A stretch of DNA of 64,000 bases, taken from Ilumatobacteraceae bacterium. GTDB lineage: Bacteria > Actinomycetota > Acidimicrobiia > Acidimicrobiales > Ilumatobacteraceae. Below the pieces are notes generated by a model that saw only the letters and a list, made by a program, of their open reading frames with translations, ran no database searches and was not told the origin of the DNA. The position numbers were made by a program, and so were the translations under genes. Of the stretch, positions 55,777 to 62,929 are shown in pieces; positions within the stretch are counted from its first letter, which is position 1, and every line of letters starts with the position of its first letter. The stretch lies in NCBI GenBank assembly GCA_033344875.1, contig JAWPMO010000001.1:1885595-1949594 (forward strand), given 5' to 3'.

Positions 55777-56844
55777 GTGCTGAGCGAATCGTCCGCGGAC
55801 ACTCGACGACGCGCCGGTGGTCCCGCATTCTGGTTCCGTCTGACCGACAATCTGTTTCGTCGGTTGGTGTGGTTCCTGGTGCCGATCGTCATCCTCGGAC
55901 TGATCGGTTTCTCGCAGGCTCGCAATACACCCGAGCTGTATCAGAGTTCGGCGACTCTCAGCACCACCGGCAACCCGCTCGTTCCGAGCCAGGATGCCGG
56001 CGGCGTATCGGCCAACTACTGGGAGTCGCAAGCCGACGCGGGTGCCCGGATGATCAACGAACGCTTGCGGACCGACAGCTTCATCACATCGATCGCCGAA
56101 CAGGCGGGCCTCGGCCCGGCTGTCGACTCCGGGCTCGTCGGACTCGACGTGATCAGGACCAGCATCTGGGCCGGAGCGGGCGGGAGCTCGATCATCTCGG
56201 TCAGGGGGCAATGGAACGATCCACAGACTGCGTATCAACTCGTCGAGGGCACCGTGACGGCCTACCAGGCCTTCCTCTCCGACACGCTCGCCAACGACTC
56301 CGCCGAAGCAGAGGTCTTCTACATCGACCAGCTCGCCGCGCTGGAGATCGAGCAGCAGACGGCCTCGGACGAACTGGACGAATTCGTGGCGACACTCCCA
56401 GCCGAGGGCGGCATCACGATCCTCGACCAGATCGAGCTCGAACGACTCAGCGAAAACGTACGCTCCGTCGTCGACCGCATCGAGGAGACGCAGGAGAACA
56501 TCGATCTGGCACGTCTCACGCAAGCTCAGCTCTCCACCGACGCAGGTCGTGGCTTTTCGATGATCGACCCGCCGGCCGTGCCCGACGCCCCAGTGTCGGC
56601 GCTCGTCGATCGGGCGGTCACCGCGCTCGGCTACCTGCTCCTGGGTATGGTCATCGCAGCCGCCGCCCTGGTTGTCACGACCGTCCTCGATCGGAGCGTC
56701 GCCTCACCCGCCGACCTTCTGGCGCTCGACGGCGTGTCCGTCGTCGCCACTGCTCCCCGTGCTGCGGCCCTCCTACCACGGCCCGTCCGAGGTTGGCGGG
56801 TTTGGATATGGCGGATGGGCATGATGAAAGAAGCCTCGACGTGA
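55777..56844 (+). CDS. Wzz/YveK-like chain-length determinant
   Basis: 355 residues. Two membrane helices (about residues 30-48 and 285-307) flank an extracytoplasmic helical region with coiled-coil character (DQLAALEIEQQTASDELDEF). The short cytoplasmic tail lacks a Tyr cluster. Such proteins control polymer length with a BY-kinase, whose degenerate homologue follows in an overlapping frame (GTGA). The Pro-rich PPAVPDAPVSA segment before helix 2 is the usual family mark. Confidence 0.85.
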   Translation: MLSESSADTRRRAGGPAFWFRLTDNLFRRLVWFLVPIVILGLIGFSQARNTPELYQSSATLSTTGNPLVPSQDAGGVSANYWESQADAGARMINERLRTDSFITSIAEQAGLGPAVDSGLVGLDVIRTSIWAGAGGSSIISVRGQWNDPQTAYQLVEGTVTAYQAFLSDTLANDSAEAEVFYIDQLAALEIEQQTASDELDEFVATLPAEGGITILDQIELERLSENVRSVVDRIEETQENIDLARLTQAQLSTDAGRGFSMIDPPAVPDAPVSALVDRAVTALGYLLLGMVIAAAALVVTTVLDRSVASPADLLALDGVSVVATAPRAAALLPRPVRGWRVWIWRMGMMKEAST

Positions 56845-57614
56845 CTTCGTCATCGACGTCGCGGAAGGGCAAGCGTCTCCAACCGGCTCGGGACGAAGCC
56901 GATCAGCACTCTCCAGCCAAGCGGAACACCACGCCGCCGCCTGCCGGCCGGCCGGTCGATGTCATCGCGTACGACGACATCCCCGCGGAGCTCGCCGAGG
57001 CCGTCCGAGCCATCATCAACCGCCACGAGCTCCGGACCGGCGAGCCGCTGCCCCGATCGATCGCAGTGACGTCCGCGACGCCGGGGGACGGCGTCACGAC
57101 GGTATCTCAGACGCTTGCCAGCCTCATCGCGCAGGAGACCGGTGCCGTCGTCTGCTGGTTCGACTGCAGTTGGCTCGCTCCGCAGCCCGACGGCCTGGAC
57201 ATGAGCGAGCAACCCGATCTGATGGAGATCCTGGAGGATCGGTCGCGCATCGTCCCCGCGTTGCGATCGGTCCCTGACTTGCCGCAGCTCCTGTGCCTCG
57301 CCCCCCGCCCGGTGCCCGAACACCGTCGGAATTCGATCGTCCGCGCTCCCGAGTTCGAAGCGATGTTGGAGTTGCTGATCGACGAGTTCGATCACGTGAT
57401 CTTCGATGTGCCTGCCATTCTCGACCAGGCCAACGGGCTCGCCCTGCTGCGACGGTGCGACGCAGCCCTGTTCGTCGTCCGCCACCGTTCGACGTCCGTG
57501 GGACAGGTCGAACGGGCGCTCACGGCCATCCAGCCAACGCCGATCCTCGGCGTGGTGCTCAATCGCTTCAAGCCGAGCGTGCCGGCGTTTCTCCGCCGCC
57601 AACTCGGCGGCTGA
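56841..57614 (+). CDS. Degenerate BY-kinase/ParA-like protein
   Basis: 257 residues aligned to the CpsD/CapB family: EAVRAIINRHELRTGE, SIAVTSATPGDGVTTVSQTLA, FDHVIFDVPAI and LFVVRHRSTSVGQVERAL. The Walker A Lys is missing (GDGVTT instead of GxGKST), and the second Walker A' Asp is lost (WFDCSW). The C-terminus has no Tyr cluster. It is therefore probably unable to hydrolyse ATP normally and may be a structural partner of the Wzz-like protein. Confidence 0.85.
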   Translation: MTSSSTSRKGKRLQPARDEADQHSPAKRNTTPPPAGRPVDVIAYDDIPAELAEAVRAIINRHELRTGEPLPRSIAVTSATPGDGVTTVSQTLASLIAQETGAVVCWFDCSWLAPQPDGLDMSEQPDLMEILEDRSRIVPALRSVPDLPQLLCLAPRPVPEHRRNSIVRAPEFEAMLELLIDEFDHVIFDVPAILDQANGLALLRRCDAALFVVRHRSTSVGQVERALTAIQPTPILGVVLNRFKPSVPAFLRRQLGG

Positions 57615-57629
57615 AGCAACGGACGATCC

Positions 57630-57776
57630 GTGCGGGTTCTCTTCGCCTTCCTGCTCTGCTCGTTCGTCCTCGGCGGCGCAGCACGCGGTCGACCGTTCCG
57701 TGAGCATCCGATGCTGCTCGCCGGTGTGGCGACAGTGGTCGCGGCGAGCATGTACAGCTTGCGGGTGATCCTGTGA
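57630..57776 (+). CDS. Small two-helix membrane protein, 48 aa
   Basis: GTG at 57630, 15 nt after the preceding stop. It encodes VLFAFLLCSFVLGGAARGR then LLAGVATVVAASMYSLRVIL, two hydrophobic helices joined by a short basic loop. Its TGA overlaps the GTG of the polymerase gene (GTGA), so it is coupled. No family recognised; likely a subunit or modulator of the export/polymerisation machinery. Confidence 0.6.
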   Translation: MRVLFAFLLCSFVLGGAARGRPFREHPMLLAGVATVVAASMYSLRVIL

Positions 57777-59299
57777 ACAACGAGGACGTAACGTTCCGGA
57801 CGCGTCACAACACGCTCGTGTGGTGGACCGGGTACGTCTCAGTCGTCGTTACCGGACTCGTGATCGCGGCGTACGCCCGCCGCCAGTACGACGCACCGTT
57901 TCTCGGCCTGAGCTTGGCGATCGTCGTCGCACTCGTGCTCGGGTGGGTGATACGTCCGCTCGCGACGCTGTACACGGTGCTCTTCCTGACCGCGATCAGC
58001 GATCGGGTCACCGTCTGGTGGTTTCCGTTCGCGAAGAACCTTTCGAGCGCCGAGTCGATCTCGTACGTGGCCGACGCACTCACCGTCAGCCCGCTCGAAC
58101 TCGCCCTCGGCACCGGTTTCGTCGTGTCGCTCGTACGTCGATACGCAGAAAGCGGCCGCGTGCTGCGACCGTCGCCACTGACCCGTCCGGTCGTGGTGTT
58201 CAGCGCGTTCGTAGGCTACGGATTTCTGCGCGGCATCATGCTCGGGGGCGACCTCCGGATCGCCGTGCTCGAGGGACGGGGACTCGTGTACATCGGGCTG
58301 ATGTACGCGATCGTCGTGAACGAGTGCACCGAGAACGCTCACCTCCGACGCGCCGTCGCAGCCGTTCTTGCCGGCGTCCTCGTACAGGTGCTGCTGTCGC
58401 TCGAGTACCTGAACCGGATCGATCCCGCTGTCCGCTCCGATCTGGAGTCCCTGACCGAACACGGCTCCTCGCTCGGGCACAACCTCGTCATCCTGATGCT
58501 CCTCGTCTTCCTTGTACTCGGTGTCAGGGCGTGGCAGTGGCGGTGGGGGCTCACCATCGCCGTCATCCCGACGATGTACGTCTACCTTCTGTCGCAGCGA
58601 CGGTCAGGTGTTGCTGCGCTGCTGGTCGCTCTCGGCCTTGTCGCCGTCGTGTTGTTCTGGCGGTCGCCTCGGCGCTTCTGGTTCGTCGTGCCCGCCGCCA
58701 CTGTGCTGCTGGTCGGGTACACCTTGGCGTTCTGGAACTCTGCGTCGTCGATCGGCTTTCCGGCGCAGGCCATCAAGACCGTGGTCGCTCCAGACCAGGC
58801 GAGCGCGAAAGATCAGAGCTCCGATCTGTACCGCATGGTGGAGACGTTCAACGTCAACTTCACGATCCGGTCGAGCCCGTTGTTCGGCCTGGGATTCGGC
58901 TTGCCCTTCTACCAGCCGGTCCAGTTGCCGAACATCACGACGTTCGACCTCGCCGCGTACACGCCGCACAACTCGATCCTGTGGCTCTGGATCAAGACCG
59001 GGTTCGGCGGATTCGCGGCGATGATCTATCTGTTCGCCAAGTCATTGATGCTCGGCGCCGAACGCGTCCGACGCATGGCGCACGGGCCCGACCTGGTGGT
59101 CTCGATCGCAGCGGCGGCGTTCGTGCTGATGTTCGCCGTGTACACGTGGGTCGACATCTCGTGGGATGCCCGCAACACCGTGTTCCTCGGTCTCGCGCTC
59201 GCCATCTGCGCCCGGGCGCCCGAGCCGCGCGAGATGTCGGCCGTAGCCGAGGATCAGTCGGTCGCCGATCGGACGACGCCCTCGATGACGTCGGCGTAG
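57773..59299 (+). CDS. O-antigen ligase/polymerase (Wzy/WaaL-like)
   Basis: 508-residue membrane protein with 10-12 helices and a large loop between the late helices (about residues 330-400) containing LFGLGFGLPFYQPVQLPN and the PHNSILWLWIKTG motif of the O-antigen ligase family. It should polymerise repeat units on the outer face. Its 3' end overlaps the convergent GT4 gene by 46 bp. Confidence 0.85.
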   Translation: MNNEDVTFRTRHNTLVWWTGYVSVVVTGLVIAAYARRQYDAPFLGLSLAIVVALVLGWVIRPLATLYTVLFLTAISDRVTVWWFPFAKNLSSAESISYVADALTVSPLELALGTGFVVSLVRRYAESGRVLRPSPLTRPVVVFSAFVGYGFLRGIMLGGDLRIAVLEGRGLVYIGLMYAIVVNECTENAHLRRAVAAVLAGVLVQVLLSLEYLNRIDPAVRSDLESLTEHGSSLGHNLVILMLLVFLVLGVRAWQWRWGLTIAVIPTMYVYLLSQRRSGVAALLVALGLVAVVLFWRSPRRFWFVVPAATVLLVGYTLAFWNSASSIGFPAQAIKTVVAPDQASAKDQSSDLYRMVETFNVNFTIRSSPLFGLGFGLPFYQPVQLPNITTFDLAAYTPHNSILWLWIKTGFGGFAAMIYLFAKSLMLGAERVRRMAHGPDLVVSIAAAAFVLMFAVYTWVDISWDARNTVFLGLALAICARAPEPREMSAVAEDQSVADRTTPSMTSA

Positions 59300-60321
59300 C
59301 GTTCGATCGCGGCGTGCTCCTCCACCCAGTTCCGAGCCGCCTCGCCGAGTCCGTTCGATCGCGGCGGGTCGCCGAGCAGTCGCACGATCGCGGCTCGGAG
59401 TTCCTCGCTGTCGGCCGGCGACACGTACCACCCGGTCACGCCCTCGAGAATCGTGTCGTTCTGGCCCTGTGTGCGGGTACAGATCACGGCGCGCTCCATC
59501 GCCATGGCCTCGAGGATGGTGGTGATTCCTGCCTGGAAGTCGACGTCGACGAGTGGCATGACGACGAACTGTGACGCTGCATACAGCTCACGTAACGCAT
59601 GTAGGTCGAACCGTTCGATCGTCACGTTGGTCGGCACGACCGTCGCTCGCGACGAGTCGGGCTGCTTGGACCAGGGGCTGGCCGCAGCGATGACGACCTC
59701 GACATCGAGCCCGTCGACGGCGGCCATCAAGGTCGGATAGTCGCGTCGTTCGAGCCCTGCGGAGCAGATCATCCGCCGCCGGGGCACGTCGACGGCCCCC
59801 AGACCGAAGAACGTGGTGTCGACCATGAACGGAGTCACGACAATCCGTGTCGGGGGTACGCCCAACTGGCGTTCGATCCACTCGGCCTGCGCCGTGCAGT
59901 AGACGACGTATCGGCCGATGAGCGGCGCGAGCCTGGCCCAGCGGAGGACGCGGGCCTTCTTCGGCACCGACAGGACATGGACGATCATCACGTGGCGGAG
60001 CCCCCCGGTTCCCAGCATCCGCATCAGCAGGGCGAGGGGGATCCCGACCTGCTCCCCGTCGGTGAGGACGACCTGGTACCGGCGTCGCCGACGGAAGACG
60101 TACCAGGCCAACAACGGGCCGGCACCGCCCAGTCGATGCAACACTCGGCCGATCCGCCCGGTGGCGGCGAGTGCGGCGGCAACGTCGACCACATCGGCGT
60201 CGACTCGGTCGGCGAGCACGCGGTAGTCGGCGCGGGGTCGACGCCCGGCCGCGACCTGTTCGTCGAGATCGTCCGGGATCGTGCCCGAGACGGTCAGCAG
60301 GACCGGACGCCGCTCACCCAT
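59254..60321 (-). CDS. Family 4-like glycosyltransferase
   Basis: 355 residues. VVLTDGEQVGIPLALL and VYCTAQAEWIERQLGVP in the N-domain, IVVTPFMVDTTFF at the hinge, ICSAGLERRDYPTLMAAV, and EAMAMERAVICTRTQGQNDTI in the donor domain. The ATG at 60321 overlaps the lipoprotein gene's stop by 8 bp. It reads toward the polymerase gene. Confidence 0.85.
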   Translation of the reverse strand: MGERRPVLLTVSGTIPDDLDEQVAAGRRPRADYRVLADRVDADVVDVAAALAATGRIGRVLHRLGGAGPLLAWYVFRRRRRYQVVLTDGEQVGIPLALLMRMLGTGGLRHVMIVHVLSVPKKARVLRWARLAPLIGRYVVYCTAQAEWIERQLGVPPTRIVVTPFMVDTTFFGLGAVDVPRRRMICSAGLERRDYPTLMAAVDGLDVEVVIAAASPWSKQPDSSRATVVPTNVTIERFDLHALRELYAASQFVVMPLVDVDFQAGITTILEAMAMERAVICTRTQGQNDTILEGVTGWYVSPADSEELRAAIVRLLGDPPRSNGLGEAARNWVEEHAAIERYADVIEGVVRSATD

Positions 60322-61951
60322 CGAACCGCAACTCGATGAGGTTGATCGACCATGGCCCCAGCTCGACCTCGAGGGCACCCGACCCGAACGCGTCGTCAGT
60401 GATTACCGCCTGGGCGAACTGTTCGGCATCGGCGTTCTCGCCGACGTGTGCGGTCACCCGCATGGTGCCGTCGGCGGCAGGGGCCCCCTCCAAGACAATC
60501 GGCACCGAGGTCACGTCGTCACTGAAGTGGATCGCGATGAGCGCGAGCGTGCCGTCAGCGCGCTGCGTCGCGTAGACCTCGACCTCGTCGCCCTGGTCGC
60601 CGCGGTCGACCTCGAGGAGCGTGGGGCCGCGGCCGGCCCACGTGGCGAGTGCATGGAACTGCGGAAATCGCACCGATCCGTCCGCGCTCACCAATCCATA
60701 GTCGGTGCCGCTCTCGGTGGTGCCGTTGGCCAGGTTCCACTGGTTCGCGATCGGCACACCGGCCGACGCCAACCGGCCGAGGGTGTCGGCGATGAACAAG
60801 GCGTTGCCGACCTTGGTCATCGTCTGGGTCGTGTCGCCCGCCTCGAACGCGACCAGGTTGTACTCCGTGATCGCCAGGGGCACGTCGTCCGGCAGCCCTT
60901 CGCGTGCATCGGCGACGACGTCCGGCCACTGCGTCGCAGCACGGCTGGCGTCGGCGATGTCCGGCGGCTGGTCGTACGCGTAGTGGTGCACGATGTAGAA
61001 GTCGATCTCACCGTCAGCGGCTTCGAGCACCTCGTTGCCCCAGTCGCCCCAACTCGACGGTTCGCGCACACCGACGGCGCCCACCTCGATCGTCGGGTCG
61101 ACTGCCAACATCTCGGCACGGATGTCGAGGTAGCCGTCATGGAGTTCGTTGCCGGTCACGTACTCGGCGCCGTCGCAGGTCCAGGCCTCCTCCCACCCGA
61201 ACGGGGCGCAGTCACCGCCCCCGGTCGACTGGCGGGCACCGTACACCTCGTTGCCGACCTCCCACATCGCGACGCGCACCGGCTCGGTATGGCCACCCTC
61301 GGCTCGGAGGCCCGCCCAGTCGGCCACCGTGCCCCAATCGACGCCGTTGCGATCGACGCCGATCACGGTGTCGTCGTCCCGATCGCCGTTGAAGAAGGAC
61401 ACCACCGCTGCCGCGCTCTGGGCGGTCTCGTTGGGCGACACCGTCCAGATCCCGTGGAGCCCGGAGGCAGACAGCAACGCGGCGAAGTCGGATGGCCGGG
61501 CCGCGCCCTCCCAGATGCATCCGTCGTCCAGGCGTCGCTCGCATGCCGACCAGCCGTACACGGTGCTCCAACTGCCTCCGGGCATCCGGATCGTGGTGGC
61601 ACCCGATTCCGCGAGCGCGGTACGGAACCAGTCGGACGCCAGGGTGTCGGGACCCAGCCACGCGGGCACGTTGGTGCCGAACACCCGGTCGTCGATCGGT
61701 CGTCCCGGCGCGGTGAGATCGATCGCGAATGCTGCGGAGGATGCCTCGTCGGGAGGGGTGGGCGGTGGGCCGGCAGCGTCCCCGGACAATCTGGGGGACG
61801 GCGAGTCGGTGTCGGTTGTCTGCGCCGTGTGCTCGGTGGTCGACGCAGGACCTTGTTCGGCTGCGGGCAGTCGATCCGCACTGCAACCGACGAGCGTCGC
61901 GATGCTCACGAGCAGGGCCATGCGCCGTCGTCCTCGATAAACCGCCACCAC
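60314..61951 (-). CDS. Lipoprotein glycoside hydrolase, GH-A clan type
   Basis: 545 residues from a leaderless GTG. Basic n-region, hydrophobic stretch and lipobox LVGC (Cys 23) indicate an exported lipoprotein. After a Thr/Ser/Pro-rich linker comes a TIM barrel with TIRMPGGSWS, the acid/base Glu in MWEVGNEVYG (about 234) and the nucleophile Glu in AITEYNLVAFE (about 362), as in alpha-L-arabinofuranosidase-like GH-A enzymes; a beta-sandwich follows. It may trim or turn over the locus's polysaccharide. Confidence 0.8.
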   Translation of the reverse strand: MVAVYRGRRRMALLVSIATLVGCSADRLPAAEQGPASTTEHTAQTTDTDSPSPRLSGDAAGPPPTPPDEASSAAFAIDLTAPGRPIDDRVFGTNVPAWLGPDTLASDWFRTALAESGATTIRMPGGSWSTVYGWSACERRLDDGCIWEGAARPSDFAALLSASGLHGIWTVSPNETAQSAAAVVSFFNGDRDDDTVIGVDRNGVDWGTVADWAGLRAEGGHTEPVRVAMWEVGNEVYGARQSTGGGDCAPFGWEEAWTCDGAEYVTGNELHDGYLDIRAEMLAVDPTIEVGAVGVREPSSWGDWGNEVLEAADGEIDFYIVHHYAYDQPPDIADASRAATQWPDVVADAREGLPDDVPLAITEYNLVAFEAGDTTQTMTKVGNALFIADTLGRLASAGVPIANQWNLANGTTESGTDYGLVSADGSVRFPQFHALATWAGRGPTLLEVDRGDQGDEVEVYATQRADGTLALIAIHFSDDVTSVPIVLEGAPAADGTMRVTAHVGENADAEQFAQAVITDDAFGSGALEVELGPWSINLIELRFDG

Positions 61952-61957
61952 ATGCAG

Positions 61958-61963
61958 ACAGTA
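61958..61963 (-). promoter_or_regulatory. -10 element of a leaderless promoter (GH lipoprotein)
   Basis: TACTGT on the minus strand, 6-nt spacer, GTG at 61951. It decides that the lipoprotein starts with the basic segment rather than at the later ATG. Confidence 0.6.
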
Positions 61964-62014
61964 GCGGTCGGTGACCCTTTCCGCTCCGACTCTGAGCAGA
62001 ACTCGGAAGGGCAG

Positions 62015-62020
62015 TATAAC
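62015..62020 (+). promoter_or_regulatory. Candidate -10 for the membrane protein gene
   Basis: TATAAC about 25 nt before the GTG at 62045, divergent from the lipoprotein promoter 52 bp away. Confidence 0.35.
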
Positions 62021-62044
62021 GACGGCGAGAAGGGTGTTCCGGCT

Positions 62045-62620
62045 GTGACGACCGCCGCACTGATGGCCGGAACTGCACTGTGGGCCGGCCGGTGGGCACG
62101 ACACAGCAGAGAGCGCGTCGGAGTGATATTCGCCGGCCTCTTCCTCTTCCTCGCCGCGGACGACTGGCGCCAGATCCATGAGTGGCTCGAGTGGACGACG
62201 GGCGTCGACTGGCAGGTACCGTATCCCCCGCTTGCCGCGAGTGGGGCGGTGCTGTTCGTCCTCATCTTTCGGAAACTGCCCACCGGGCCGAACCCGGCGC
62301 GCCGGCTCTGGGTGGGCGGCGGCGCGTCGATCGCCATCGCACTGCTGCTCGAACCTCTGCAGTGGGGAACCGCCGATTGGCAGGTCGACGGCTACGCCGC
62401 CATGATGGTGGTAGAGGAATTCTTCGAGATGGTGACCCCGGCCGCCTTCAGTCTGGCCCTGATCCTCGCAATCGCCGAACACGGTCTACGTGGACGACAC
62501 TACCGCGATGTCCCATCTCCACGATGCGGCAATGGTGGAATGCCGCGACCCCGACTGCGAACGGGAACACGTGCGCGCGTTCCGAACCTCCGCATTTGCG
62601 CTCCCGGGATGAGTGCCTGA
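62045..62620 (+). CDS. Small membrane protein, unknown
   Basis: 191 residues from a GTG with AAGGGTG about 10 nt upstream. Four hydrophobic helices (VIFAGLFLFLAADDW; ASGAVLFVLIFR; GASIAIALLLEPL; AAFSLALILAIAEHG). The last 38 residues are abruptly Arg/Pro-rich with low third-position GC, as if out of frame; a different frame looks more coding there. A frameshift or overlapping small gene is possible. Family not recognised. Confidence 0.6.
   Translation: MTTAALMAGTALWAGRWARHSRERVGVIFAGLFLFLAADDWRQIHEWLEWTTGVDWQVPYPPLAASGAVLFVLIFRKLPTGPNPARRLWVGGGASIAIALLLEPLQWGTADWQVDGYAAMMVVEEFFEMVTPAAFSLALILAIAEHGLRGRHYRDVPSPRCGNGGMPRPRLRTGTRARVPNLRICAPGMSA
62508..62612 (+). CDS. Doubtful overlapping ORF, 34 aa
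   Basis: ATG at 62508 in the +1 frame of the membrane protein's odd tail. It reads MSHLHDAAMVECRDPDCERE and then 14 more residues, with higher third-position GC than the tail frame. It may be the true C-terminus after a frameshift, or a small Cys-containing protein. Confidence 0.25.
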   Translation: MSHLHDAAMVECRDPDCEREHVRAFRTSAFALPG

Positions 62621-62916
62621 TTCGCGTCACCGAGGCGGCGTGCACGGATGAGACGCATCGAGCCGGTTCTCTGACCGTCGACGAGGTCGTCGCCATAGTC
62701 GACGGATCGAGCGAACAACGCTTTTCCGGCACCGGCGACGAGACAGGTTCTGAACAGGTGGGCATGGCGCGTCATCCGCTGACCGGAAGGAATGATTGAG
62801 TTCCACTTCGAGCAGCGGCCAGGCGACACGCGAGCCTCAAGTGTTGTCGATCCCCGGCCGATCAAAATGTGTGCAAACTGTCAAGCGCGCGGCTCGCAAT
62901 ATCCGGTCCGAAATCG
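62621..62916. other. Intergenic region before the repeat protein
   Basis: About 295 bp in which I see no convincing ORF, RNA or terminator. It ends in the promoter of the repeat protein. Confidence 0.55.
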
Positions 62917-62922
62917 TAACGT
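62917..62922 (+). promoter_or_regulatory. -10 element of a leaderless promoter (repeat protein)
   Basis: TAACGT, 7-nt spacer, ATG at 62930. Confidence 0.5.
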
Positions 62923-62929
62923 AACCGTC

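Noticed and set aside
54238-56523. 761-codon minus-strand ORF antisense to the GT2, WecG-like and Wzz-like genes
   Set aside because: Composition of an antisense frame, no recognisable fold; three plus-strand genes with clear motifs and coupled starts occupy the region.
19694-62620. Locus acquired as a mobile island
   Set aside because: No integrase, transposase, tRNA border or direct repeats were seen; only a gene-poor gap marks one edge.
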